Shown piece by piece: positions 25,172 through 32,492 of a DNA stretch of 36,359 bases. The number at the start of each line of letters is the position of its first letter. The first letter of the stretch is position 1. A program made the position numbers and the translations under genes. Location: the NCBI GenBank assembly GCA_029560805.1, contig JAKQKE010000249.1:1-36359 (forward strand). The letters are read 5' to 3'. The notes below the pieces were generated by a model that saw nothing but the letters and a program-made list of their open reading frames with translations, did no database searches and was not told the origin of the DNA. The stretch comes from Spirochaetota bacterium. GTDB taxonomy: Bacteria; Spirochaetota; Spirochaetia; Treponematales; UBA12059.

Positions 25172-25986
25172 AGCATCCCTCCCGCCAGGCGGTTAGCGAT
25201 CCGCCCGAGCGCCTCTGCAAGGTCGACTAGTCGCACGATGGCGAAATAGCCCAGCCAGGCCAGGCAGTAGAGGGTGTCCGGCACGCCGAAGCGCGAGGCC
25301 TGGCCGACGCGGTACTCGCCGTCGAAGCCTCGTAGGCTCATGGCGTCGTATACGCGCCCGGCGCGGTCGTATGAACGGAGGAGGAGGCCCCCGATCATCG
25401 GACCCAAGACGGAACGATCGACCCCGCGCCGTCCGCCCGAGCGTAGTTCGTGGGCCCGTGTCATAGTCGTCACCTCCGCGAGGAGGAGGGCGACGTAGCG
25501 ATAGGTCATCTGCAGGACGACCACGGCCAGCCTTGGTACGCCGGCCGCGCGCAAGCCCCTGGCAACGCCGCCCATGCCGGCGGTCGCGACGAGGAGGAAG
25601 GCCGCCGTCACGGTCAGCGTCAGCTTGACGACGAGCGAACCAAAGGACAGCCAGCCTCCGGCGATGGTCCAGGGACCTACCCTGACCGGGGCAGTCTCGA
25701 AGACGGGGCTGAGGGCGGCTATGGCCAGGATGAGAGGCGCTACGGAGGCCAGCCTGCGGAACAGCTCGGCCGGTCGGACGTCGGCCAGCGCGAGAGTCAG
25801 GCAGGGGTAGAGGAACAGGGGTAGGATAGTCGATACCTCCCGCCTCCCGAACGAGGCTATGACGACCATGAAGGCGGCCGTCGTCGCGCTGAGGGCCAGG
25901 GGATGCCTGTCGTGGACCGGGCTATGTCGCCGCGATAGCTCGTCGACGGTGTAGAACGCGGCCAGGGTCCGCGACGGGTCTCTCAT
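25168..25986 (-). CDS. cbiQ: ECF transporter transmembrane component CbiQ
   Basis: The 272-residue T component couples the ATPase to CbiMN. I start it at the ATG at 25986 (MRDPSRTLAAF), two bases after the cbiM stop. The longer open frame upstream is a shifted reading of cbiM with abnormal Arg/Gly composition. About five membrane segments are seen. The coupling region with GGLLLRSYDRAGRVYDAMSLRGFDG resembles the Ala-Arg-Gly coupling motifs of CbiQ/EcfT. The start lacks a strong ribosome site, consistent with coupling to cbiM translation. Confidence 0.9.
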   Translation of the reverse strand: MRDPSRTLAAFYTVDELSRRHSPVHDRHPLALSATTAAFMVVIASFGRREVSTILPLFLYPCLTLALADVRPAELFRRLASVAPLILAIAALSPVFETAPVRVGPWTIAGGWLSFGSLVVKLTLTVTAAFLLVATAGMGGVARGLRAAGVPRLAVVVLQMTYRYVALLLAEVTTMTRAHELRSGGRRGVDRSVLGPMIGGLLLRSYDRAGRVYDAMSLRGFDGEYRVGQASRFGVPDTLYCLAWLGYFAIVRLVDLAEALGRIANRLAGGML

Positions 25987-25988
25987 CT

Positions 25989-27026
25989 TCAAGCTTTTCC
26001 TGTTCCGGCCGGGCGTGGCTTGCGGCGCAGGCCGAACGCTGCCAGGCCGGCGAGGGCAGACAAGCCGAGCGCCAGGACGCCACCGACGACGCCGGACAGG
26101 CTCGTGCCAGCGTCGATGGCCGGCCAGGACGGCTCCGCTTCCTCGGTCTCGGCCGATTTGAAGCCGTAGTCGGGCAAGAAGGCGGTAACGGCCTGGATGC
26201 CGGCGGCCGTCTCGTGCGCTCCGCCCTCGACCTCGAGCTCGGCCATGCCTGAGACCTTCTCCATAGACCACTCGAGCCCGTCAGGATCGGTGGAGGCGAA
26301 CCAGGACAGGCCGATGCCGACGACCAGGGTCGCTAGAATGAGCCCCAGGAGCGCCTTTGGGCGGGCGGAGGATACGGCTACGGTGGCGCCCGGAGCCAGG
26401 AGTTCGGGCGAGGCCGAGCGGACGTAGGCCAGGACGGCGGCGGTCACGAAACCCTCCACGACGCCTATGGCCAGGTGTATGGGCTGCATCAGGGCGACGA
26501 AGGCCCCGAAGGGTAGCTCCGTCTTTCCGGACAGCATCGTCTCGATAACCACGCCGAAGGCGCCGGCCTGGAGGCCGACGACGGCGGCAACCATGGCCGC
26601 TATGAATGACTTGGTCTTGGAGGAACCGTCACCGGCTATGGGCTGGTAGATGAGGGGGTAGGCGAGGAAGCAGGTGAAGAAACCGAGGTTGAATACGTTG
26701 CAGCCGTAGGCCAGGAGGCCGCCGTCGGCGAAGCAGAGGGCCTGGATGGCCAGGACCGACCCCATGGCCAGGAAGCCCGCATAGGGGCCGAGTAGCGCGG
26801 CCAAGAGCAGGCCGCCGCCGAGGTGTCCGCTCGAGCCCGTGCCGGGGATGGTGAAATTGACCATCTGGGCGGCGAAGACGAAGGCGGCCATGACTCCCAT
26901 GAGGGTGATCTTTTTGTCGTCGACCCCTGCCGTAACCTTGCGGATGGAATAGGCGCCGAGGCCCAGCGTGGCGGCCCAGAGGACGCCGCCCACGTCGGGA
27001 GAGACGAGCGCGTCAGCCATGTGCAT
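25989..27026 (-). CDS. cbiM: ECF nickel/cobalt substrate-binding component, CbiM-CbiN fusion
   Basis: The 345-residue protein begins MHMADALVSP, starting at 27026 with AGGAG six bases upstream. In this family the N-terminal Met-His helps coordinate the metal, so the first 19 residues of the longer open frame are excluded. Residues 1-200 form the CbiM/NikM domain with the conserved TGSSGHLGGG His. After two further membrane helices a CbiN/NikN-like part contains PDGLEWSME, a periplasmic loop (ETAAGIQAVTAFLPDYGF) and a final helix. The M-N fusion occurs in nickel systems, and neighbouring larECB supports nickel as substrate. Confidence 0.92.
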   Translation of the reverse strand: MHMADALVSPDVGGVLWAATLGLGAYSIRKVTAGVDDKKITLMGVMAAFVFAAQMVNFTIPGTGSSGHLGGGLLLAALLGPYAGFLAMGSVLAIQALCFADGGLLAYGCNVFNLGFFTCFLAYPLIYQPIAGDGSSKTKSFIAAMVAAVVGLQAGAFGVVIETMLSGKTELPFGAFVALMQPIHLAIGVVEGFVTAAVLAYVRSASPELLAPGATVAVSSARPKALLGLILATLVVGIGLSWFASTDPDGLEWSMEKVSGMAELEVEGGAHETAAGIQAVTAFLPDYGFKSAETEEAEPSWPAIDAGTSLSGVVGGVLALGLSALAGLAAFGLRRKPRPAGTGKA

Positions 27027-27105
27027 GAGAGACTCCTGAGGATAGTGGATGGAGGAGTTCGTCTCCGGGGCGGACCGGTTCAACCGGTATGTACACGGCC
27101 TTCAT
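27013..27105 (-). CDS. Possible 30-aa leader ORF overlapping the cbiM start
   Basis: An ATG at 27105 opens a 30-codon frame in the 5' leader of cbiM. It ends at a TGA inside the cbiM coding region (14-bp overlap, different frame). The peptide starts MKAVYIPVEP and ends SGVSHAHG, with three His residues in total. There is no ribosome site, but the ATG lies within about 10 bases of the predicted transcription start. It could be a regulatory leader or chance. Confidence 0.25.
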   Translation of the reverse strand: MKAVYIPVEPVRPGDELLHPLSSGVSHAHG

Positions 27106-27117
27106 GGCCGAGCCGTG

Positions 27118-27146
27118 AGTATAGAGATGAAATCGATAACGGTCAA
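27118..27146 (-). promoter_or_regulatory. Promoter of cbiMQO
   Basis: On the minus strand TTGACC (27141-27146) and TATACT (27118-27123) are separated by exactly 17 bp. The start would fall near 27111, giving a leader of about 85 bases. Inverted repeats CACGGC/GCCGTG (27094-27117) and CGGCC/GGCCG (27096-27110) surround the start and could be an operator or an RNA hairpin. Confidence 0.65.
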
Positions 27147-27164
27147 TTCTGTGCCGGCGAATGC

Positions 27165-27908
27165 TCAGCGGCGACCGCAGACCGGGCAAGCCTCGCCCGC
27201 CTCGATGGCGATCTCCTGGAACGACGCGTCCCACAGGCTGACGGACAAGAGCGAGCGGCGCACGTCGGGGCTGCGGAGGACAATCTTCATGGCCTCGACG
27301 GCCTCCACGGAGCCGATGATAGCCGTTATTTGGTTGAGGACGCCGACGGTCTCCGGCGTGGCGAACGAGCCGGGTTCTGGCGGTTCCGGCACGAGGCAGC
27401 GCAGGCAGGGGCCGCCACGGGGTAGCACGTTCATCGTGACGCCCGCGTCGCCCAGGACTCCGCCGTATATCCACGGCACGCCGAGACGGCGGCACGCGTC
27501 ATTGATCAGGTAGCGGACCTCGAAGTTGTCGGAGCCGTCGAGCACCACGTCGACGTCGCCTACCAGGGCCTCGATGTTCGAAGCGTCCGCCCTGGCGACG
27601 ATCGGCTCGATCAACGCGGCCGAGTTGACGCGGCTCAGGCGGGCGGCGGCGGCCTCGGCCTTATATCGGCCAGCCGCCGCGTCGTCCTCGTCGAACAGCA
27701 TCTGACGCTGCAGGTTGCTCTCCTCTATCCGGTCTCCGTCCACGAGGCGTATGAAGCCGAAGCCGGCGCGGCACAGCGAGTTGGCTATCGCGGTACCCAG
27801 GGCCCCGACGCCTATGATCGTGGCGCGGGCGAGCGCCAAGCGGGCCTGTCCCGGCTCGCCTATGCCCCTGAACGCTATCTGTCGCTGGTACCGGCTTAAG
27901 AAATTCAC
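27165..27908 (-). CDS. E1-like ThiF/MoeB/HesA family protein
   Basis: The 247-residue protein is of the ubiquitin-activating-like superfamily that adenylates C-termini of sulfur-carrier proteins. It has the YQRQ motif (7-10), nucleotide-binding GVGALGTA (33-40), the DGD and SNLQRQ segment (57-69) and a structural zinc site CLRC (168-171) with CPVC (241-244). The Cys normally found just before the GVL motif is missing (TPETVGVLNQ), so it may only adenylate. No ThiS/MoaD-like carrier gene is in the window. It starts at GTG. Its position between cysK and the nickel-cofactor genes suggests a role in sulfur mobilisation. Confidence 0.85.
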   Translation of the reverse strand: MNFLSRYQRQIAFRGIGEPGQARLALARATIIGVGALGTAIANSLCRAGFGFIRLVDGDRIEESNLQRQMLFDEDDAAAGRYKAEAAAARLSRVNSAALIEPIVARADASNIEALVGDVDVVLDGSDNFEVRYLINDACRRLGVPWIYGGVLGDAGVTMNVLPRGGPCLRCLVPEPPEPGSFATPETVGVLNQITAIIGSVEAVEAMKIVLRSPDVRRSLLSVSLWDASFQEIAIEAGEACPVCGRR

Positions 27909-27954
27909 GGTCTTCCGCCCCCCGGCCGCCCTTCGGCCTATCGTCGAGTATACA

Positions 27955-28893
27955 CTATGTAACCTCGACGGGATCCTCGAAGAGCCACGTGGACAGGTAG
28001 CGCTCGCCGGAGTCGGGGAGTATCGCGACGATCAGCTTGCCCGCGCTCTCGGGCCGCCTCGCGACTCCGAGGGCGGCCCAGAGCGCAGCGCCCGACGATA
28101 TGCCTACGAGCAGGCCTTCTTCCCGCGCGAGGCGGCGCGCCGCGGCGCCGGCGTCTTGATGCGTCGCCCGTATCACCTCGTCTATCAGCGACGCGTCGTA
28201 GACGCCGGGTACGAATCCCGCGCCTATGCCCTGTATCTTGTGCGGGCCCGGAGCGCCGCCGGACAGTACCGGCGAGTCTACAGGCTCTACCGCGATAGCC
28301 TTGAACGCGGGCTTCCTGGCCTTGATGGCCTTCGCTATGCCCGTTACGGTCCCGCCCGTGCCGACGCCGGCTACGACTATATCGACCTTGCCGTCGGTAT
28401 CCTTCCAGATTTCCTCGGCGGTCGTCCGCGCGTGCATCTCGGGATTGGCCGGGTTGTCGAACTGCATGGGCATATAGGCGCCGGGCGTGCTCGCGACGAG
28501 TTCCTGGGCCTTGGCTATGGCGCCCTTCATACCCTTGGGGCCTTCGGTCAGCACGAGCTCCGCGCCGTAGGCCTGCAGCAGCTTGCGGCGCTCGATGCTC
28601 ATGGTCTCCGGCATCGTCAGGATTATGCGGTAGCCCTTGGCCGCGGCCACGGCGGCCAAGGCGACGCCGGTGTTGCCCGAGGTCGGCTCGACTATGACGG
28701 CGCCCTTCTTTAGCGCGCCCGAGCGCTCAGCGGCCTCTATCATCGCGAGACCCACCCTGTCCTTTATACTGGAGAACGGGTTGAACGACTCGAGCTTGGC
28801 CAGCACGACAGCGCCCGGGGCCGCGCCCTCGGCTTTGACCCGTACCAGGGGAGTGTTTCCTATCAAATGGGTAATCGTCTCGGCGTATTTCAT
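27955..28893 (-). CDS. cysK: Cysteine synthase (O-acetylserine sulfhydrylase)
   Basis: A 312-residue PLP enzyme that makes cysteine from O-acetylserine and sulfide in the cytoplasm. The PLP Lys is K44 in NPFSSIKDR. Other hallmarks are [17 protein letters not shown], the phosphate-binding GVGTGGT loop and the C-terminal GISSGAA and [10 protein letters not shown] motifs. The length is typical of CysK. AGGAG lies six bases before the ATG. It directly follows the Rrf2 regulator gene and is probably in its operon, hence controlled by the IscR-like site at 29341-29353. Confidence 0.95.
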   Translation of the reverse strand: MKYAETITHLIGNTPLVRVKAEGAAPGAVVLAKLESFNPFSSIKDRVGLAMIEAAERSGALKKGAVIVEPTSGNTGVALAAVAAAKGYRIILTMPETMSIERRKLLQAYGAELVLTEGPKGMKGAIAKAQELVASTPGAYMPMQFDNPANPEMHARTTAEEIWKDTDGKVDIVVAGVGTGGTVTGIAKAIKARKPAFKAIAVEPVDSPVLSGGAPGPHKIQGIGAGFVPGVYDASLIDEVIRATHQDAGAAARRLAREEGLLVGISSGAALWAALGVARRPESAGKLIVAILPDSGERYLSTWLFEDPVEVT

Positions 28894-28902
28894 AGTCGTC
28901 TC

Positions 28903-29325
28903 CTAGATCGTGTAGTCTATAGCCGCGCCCGCGGCGTCGGCGAGGCTTATGCCGCGTAGGTAATCCTGTATGACCTTATCGAGTCCTGACCAGATCGGTA
29001 GCGTCTTGCACTCGCCTGACCGGACGCAGGCTCCCGGTTCCCCGGTGCACTCGAGGAGGGACGAGCGTCCCTCAAGAGCCTCCACGACGTCCAGGACGGT
29101 GATATCCTCGGGGCGGCGGGCCAGGCGATAGCCGCCCTTCGCGCCGCGCTCCGACCGCAGGATGCCCGCGGCCTTGAGCGGCGTCGCGAGCTTCGACAGG
29201 TACAGTTCGGGGATATCCTGGCGCCTCGCGACGCTTCCGAGGTCTATAGCCTGTGCCATACCTCGCTCGGCTAACTCCACGAGTAGCCGTAGCCCGTATC
29301 TTGACCTAGTCGTTATCAAGCTCAT
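28903..29325 (-). CDS. Rrf2-family regulator with Fe-S-type cysteines
   Basis: A 140-residue winged-helix regulator. The N-terminal pattern MSLITTRSRYGLRLLVELAE and the helix IPELYLSKLATPLKAAGIL match Rrf2/IscR/CymR proteins. Three Cys, C93-x6-C100-x5-C106, are arranged nearly as in IscR and are absent from CymR, so it probably binds a [2Fe-2S] or [4Fe-4S] cluster. AGGA lies six bases before the ATG. It heads the operon with cysK and should regulate itself and cysK, and perhaps met genes, in response to Fe-S or cysteine status. Confidence 0.93.
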   Translation of the reverse strand: MSLITTRSRYGLRLLVELAERGMAQAIDLGSVARRQDIPELYLSKLATPLKAAGILRSERGAKGGYRLARRPEDITVLDVVEALEGRSSLLECTGEPGACVRSGECKTLPIWSGLDKVIQDYLRGISLADAAGAAIDYTI

Positions 29326-29340
29326 ATACCATCCTAAAAA

Positions 29341-29378
29341 GACCTAAATAGTCTACTTATGAAAGACGATTGTGTCAA
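29341..29378 (-). promoter_or_regulatory. Rrf2-cysK promoter with IscR-like operator
   Basis: On the minus strand TTGACA (29373-29378) and TAGACT (29350-29355) are 17 bp apart. The -10 lies within GACT-ATTTA-GGTC (29341-29353), whose 4-5-4 geometry matches the core of IscR type 1 sites (GACT-N5-AGTC). Repressor binding would occlude the promoter, suggesting autoregulation. Confidence 0.65.
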
Positions 29379-29383
29379 CCCAT

Positions 29384-29410
29384 GGGTGCCGTTCACGAAA
29401 GACGGCGCCC
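29384..29410. terminator. Hairpin downstream of metQ
   Basis: On the minus strand GGG-c-GCCGT, a nine-base loop, then ACGGC-a-CCC form a stem about 30 bp after the metQ stop. No U-run follows. It may still delimit the met operon from the Rrf2 promoter. Confidence 0.4.
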
Positions 29411-29437
29411 CGGCAGTGATGACCTTCGCTGGATCCG

Positions 29438-30226
29438 TTAGAACACGGGTACGACGCCGCCGCCGAAGGTGGCCAGGATGAATTCCTTGACCTTGGGCGA
29501 GCGGAGGGCCGCGACGAGGGCGACGATGCGCGGATCGGATGCTTCTCCCTGGCGTACCGCCACGACATTAGCGTATGGCGACTCGGCTCCCTCGAGGGCT
29601 ATGGCGTCCTTGACGGGATTGAGCCCGGCGAGTATCGCGTAGTTGCCGTTGATGACGGACGCGGCGACGTCGGCGAGGGTCCGCGGCAACTGGGCGGCCT
29701 CGAGCTCCCTGAACTTGAACTTCCTGGGGTTGGAAGCGATGTCGCGTAGCGTGGCTTTGAGCCCGGCGCCAGGCTTCAGCGTAATGAGGCCCTTGGACGC
29801 GAGGAGGAGGAGCGCGCGGCCCTCGTTCGTCGGGTCGTTGGGAATGGCTATCGTCGCGCCGCTGGGTAGCGCATCGAGCGATAGGTATTTCTTAGAATAG
29901 ACGCCCAGAGGCTCGACATGGATGGCGCCGGCTGCCTCGAGCGACAGCTTTCGCTCGGCGGAGAACGACTCCAGGTACGGCACGTGCTGGAAGAAGTTGG
30001 CGTCGAGCTGGCCCTCGGCCAGGGCGATGTTGGGCGTCACGTAGTCGGTGAACTCTACGACCTCCAGTTTGATGCCCTGGGCGGCGAGCTCCGATGCGAC
30101 GAGCCGGAGCAGTTCGGCGTGCGGAACGGGCGTCGCTCCGACCTTGAGCGCCGGCTGCGGGGCTTGAGCGAAGCTTAGCGTCGCTACGAGCGACAGTACT
30201 GATAGTGCCAGGGCCTTGCGGTTCAT
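29438..30226 (-). CDS. metQ: Methionine ABC transporter substrate-binding protein
   Basis: A 262-residue protein of the MetQ/NlpA family that delivers methionine (or other small substrates) to MetNI. The signal peptide of about 20 residues ends TLSFAQ. There is no lipobox Cys, so it is predicted to be soluble in the periplasm rather than a lipoprotein like most MetQ. The family core LKVGATPVPHAELL, VTPNIALAEGQLDANFFQHVPYL and IPNDPTNEGRALLLL is clear. AGGAGG lies five bases before the ATG. It is last in the metN-metI-metQ order, 110 bp after metI. Confidence 0.93.
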   Translation of the reverse strand: MNRKALALSVLSLVATLSFAQAPQPALKVGATPVPHAELLRLVASELAAQGIKLEVVEFTDYVTPNIALAEGQLDANFFQHVPYLESFSAERKLSLEAAGAIHVEPLGVYSKKYLSLDALPSGATIAIPNDPTNEGRALLLLASKGLITLKPGAGLKATLRDIASNPRKFKFRELEAAQLPRTLADVAASVINGNYAILAGLNPVKDAIALEGAESPYANVVAVRQGEASDPRIVALVAALRSPKVKEFILATFGGGVVPVF

Positions 30227-30335
30227 AGGAACCTCCTTGCGATGAGTCGCGGTCGCTCTACGAGCGCCGAAAAGGGACTGTGGGGAGTTAATGGAGCCGA
30301 CGGACGGGGCGGCGCTTCAGCCGACTCTCCGCCGG

Positions 30336-30989
30336 CTAGCGCATGGACTTGATCCTGCGGACGGCCGCGTTGCCCGCGGCCTGGGCGCCTTCGACGAGGA
30401 CGAGAATGACGAGCACGGCGGCCGTCATCACGTCCAGTCGGAAGCGATGGTAGCCGAACCGTACGGCGAGGTCGCCGAGTCCGCCGCCGCCTATGGCCCC
30501 GGCCATGGCCGAGTAGCCGATCAGATTGATCACGGTCAGCGACAGGCCCGATACCAGTGATGGCAGGGCCTCGGGCAGGAGTATGGCCAAGGCGATGCGC
30601 GCCTTGGTCGCGCCCGAGGCGACGGCCGCGTCGACGACGCCCCGGTCTAGCTCGGACAGCGCCGATTCGACGAGCCGAGCGACGAAGGGCGCGGCGGCTA
30701 TGGCCAACGGCACGATCGCGGCGGCCGTGCCTATGCTGGTGCCGATCAGGATCCTGGAAAGAGGGAACAGCATGATCATGAGTATGATGAACGGGAACGA
30801 GCGCAGCGCGTTGATGGCCCGGTCCAGTACGCGGCGAAGCGCGGGCCGCTCCGACAGGCCGCCCGGAGCTATCAGGTACAGGAAGAGTCCGACGGGAGCC
30901 CCTAGGAGGACGGCGGCCAGCGTCGACGCGGCGACCATCGCTACGGTCTCCAGCGTCGGTCGTATGAGTAGGTCGAGCAGTTCAAGCAT
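30336..30989 (-). CDS. metI: Methionine ABC transporter permease
   Basis: The 217-residue permease has five membrane helices. The coupling segment ASGATKARIALAILLPEALPSLVSGL (about 138-163) is typical of MetI. The SFPFIILMIMLFPLSRILIGTSIGT stretch is the usual MetI core. Its ATG lies inside the end of metN (8-bp overlap), so the two are co-translated. Methionine uptake fits the neighbouring cysteine and sulfur genes. Confidence 0.94.
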   Translation of the reverse strand: MLELLDLLIRPTLETVAMVAASTLAAVLLGAPVGLFLYLIAPGGLSERPALRRVLDRAINALRSFPFIILMIMLFPLSRILIGTSIGTAAAIVPLAIAAAPFVARLVESALSELDRGVVDAAVASGATKARIALAILLPEALPSLVSGLSLTVINLIGYSAMAGAIGGGGLGDLAVRFGYHRFRLDVMTAAVLVILVLVEGAQAAGNAAVRRIKSMR

Positions 30990-32079
30990 GGTCGGTCTCC
31001 CCGACGACCGTCGATTCGACGACTATGCCTTGAGCCGTTAACCAGCTCTTGGCGGCCTTGATCGCAGGGTCGTCGCCCTGGAACGTGACGACGAGCTCGC
31101 CCGAGCGCGATCCGCCTACCTTGTGTATGGTGCCGCGGAGGATATTGACCTCGACGGGGAACTCGCGTGACAGACGGGACAGCACGGGCTGGGATGCCGA
31201 CGCGCCCGAGAAACGCAACCTGCATACGGCGCCATCTTCCAGTTCTTCCGCCTCCAGGGGCAGGAGACCGGCGACCAGGCGCTTGGCCGACCTGGTCCGG
31301 GGCGAGGAGAAGAGGCTCTCCACCGTACCTGTCTCTACGATACGGCCCGCTTCCATCACCGCCACATCGTCGCAGGCGCGCCTTACCACCTCCATCTGGT
31401 GGGTAACCATCAGTACGGTCAAGCCGAGCCTGTCGCGCAGGGACAGTATCAGGTCGAGCACCGAGCGCGTCGTCTCCGGGTCGAGGGCGCTGGTCGCCTC
31501 GTCGCAGAACAGTATCTCCGGCCGGTTGACCAGGGCCCTGGCTATGGCGACGCGCTGCTTCTCGCCGCCGGAGAAGCGCCCGACGGGCCTGTCAGCCTTG
31601 TCGGCCAGCCCGACCAGGTCGAGCAGCATGGCGACGCGCTCTCGTACGGCGGCCTTGGGCACGCCCGCCGACTCGAGCGGGAAGGCGACATTGCCCGCGG
31701 CCGTCCTCGAAGCGAACAGGTTGAACGACTGGAACACGACGCCGGCCCGCCTGCGCGCGAGTAGCCGATCGCGGCCGGCGAGCCCCGATACGGGCGTGCC
31801 GCCGTAGAGGGCGACGCCCGAGTCCGGCGTCTCGAGCAGGGCGGCCATGCGCAAGAGCGTCGACTTGCCGGCGCCGGATCGGCCGATGATGCCGTGAATC
31901 GATCCGGGCCGCACCGAGAGGCTCGCGTCCTCGACGACCGGCTTGCCTCCGAACGATTTGAAGAGCGAGCGTAGCTCGAGCCGCGGTTCGTCGTGAGATG
32001 GAACGGAAGCGTTTGGTACGGGATAGAAGGGGGAACGAGCGCTGGAAGCGGCCTCTAACGGCCGCCCCGCATGAAACAT
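30982..32079 (-). CDS. metN: Methionine ABC transporter ATP-binding protein
   Basis: A 365-residue ATPase with Walker A GRSGAGKST (66-74), signature FSGGEKQRVAIARAL, Walker B ILFCDEATSALD and a C-terminal regulatory NIL/ACT-like domain (about 285-355) that senses methionine in MetN proteins. The start is unusual: about 32 residues (MFHAGRPLEA onward) precede the normal beginning (RLELRSLFKSFGG). There is no ribosome site at the ATG and no better start downstream. The ATG lies inside a short ORF that does have a ribosome site, which suggests coupled initiation. Confidence 0.92.
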   Translation of the reverse strand: MFHAGRPLEAASSARSPFYPVPNASVPSHDEPRLELRSLFKSFGGKPVVEDASLSVRPGSIHGIIGRSGAGKSTLLRMAALLETPDSGVALYGGTPVSGLAGRDRLLARRRAGVVFQSFNLFASRTAAGNVAFPLESAGVPKAAVRERVAMLLDLVGLADKADRPVGRFSGGEKQRVAIARALVNRPEILFCDEATSALDPETTRSVLDLILSLRDRLGLTVLMVTHQMEVVRRACDDVAVMEAGRIVETGTVESLFSSPRTRSAKRLVAGLLPLEAEELEDGAVCRLRFSGASASQPVLSRLSREFPVEVNILRGTIHKVGGSRSGELVVTFQGDDPAIKAAKSWLTAQGIVVESTVVGETDHA

Positions 32080-32102
32080 AGTGGGGTCTCGAAGTCTCTC
32101 AT
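32055..32102 (-). CDS. Candidate 15-aa leader peptide upstream of metN
   Basis: AGAGGA, five bases, then ATG opens a frame encoding MRDFETPLCFMRGGR and a TAG stop. It overlaps the metN start in another frame. The predicted transcription start lies at about 32113, so the ribosome site is at the very 5' end. The peptide carries Cys and an internal Met, suited to sensing sulfur amino acids by translation. Too short for composition tests; conservation would decide. Confidence 0.4.
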   Translation of the reverse strand: MRDFETPLCFMRGGR

Positions 32103-32119
32103 TGGTATCCTCTGGGCGG

Positions 32120-32149
32120 ACTATGTCCCGGATCGGGCGGTTGCGTCAA
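32120..32149 (-). promoter_or_regulatory. Promoter of the metNIQ operon
   Basis: On the minus strand TTGACG (32144-32149) and CATAGT (32120-32125) are 18 bp apart, giving a start near 32113. The leader is only about 35 bases before metN, too short for a SAM riboswitch. Confidence 0.5.
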
Positions 32150-32174
32150 GTATCTCCGCGTAGTAATCGCTCCG

Positions 32175-32492
32175 TCACGTCAGTATCCGTGTCAATGCGA
32201 TGAACGTGGCCGTGCCGCAGGCGATGGACAGGAGCACGTTCCGTTTGGACAGATGGACCAGGGCCGTGGTCGCCGCGCCAGCGATCTCCGGAACGCCGTG
32301 GGGGAGTTCGGCCCAAGCCACGTCCTTGAACGCCGCTAGTACGAGTATGGTCATCAACGCTGGCGGCAAGTATCCTTGAAGGTACTCTATGGTCGCGGGC
32401 GGCTTACGTCTCGAGAAGAACAAGAACGGCGCCGCCCTGGTCAGTACGGTGACGAACGCCATGGCGGCGACGGTCAGGAGGATGCGCGTCAT
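32175..32492 (-). CDS. azlD: AzlD-family branched-chain amino acid exporter subunit
   Basis: A 105-residue protein with about four membrane segments (MTRILLTVAAMAFVTVLTRA, then LPPALMTILVLAAFKDV). It is the small partner of AzlC in exporting branched-chain amino acids or analogues. The ATG overlaps the azlC stop as ATGA. A longer open frame upstream in the same phase is only the shifted reading of azlC. Membership of the AzlD family (PF05437 type) is by its length, TRAxPF opening and pairing. Confidence 0.9.
   Translation of the reverse strand: MTRILLTVAAMAFVTVLTRAAPFLFFSRRKPPATIEYLQGYLPPALMTILVLAAFKDVAWAELPHGVPEIAGAATTALVHLSKRNVLLSIACGTATFIALTRILT

Noticed and set aside
25987-26271. N-terminal extension of cbiQ and the equivalent upstream parts of azlD, dus and cbiM frames
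   Set aside because: These stretches are shifted readings of neighbouring genes, or of the tRNA element, with Arg/Gly-rich composition; family starts and ribosome sites support the shorter forms.
27027-27164. Cobalamin or NiCo riboswitch, or NikR operator, before cbiM
   Set aside because: No B12 box, no NiCo four-way-junction motifs and no GTATGA-N16-TCATAC-like dyad are present.
32103-32174. A SAM riboswitch before metN
   Set aside because: The predicted leader is only about 35 bases and lacks any SAM-I fold; a short leader ORF is the better reading.
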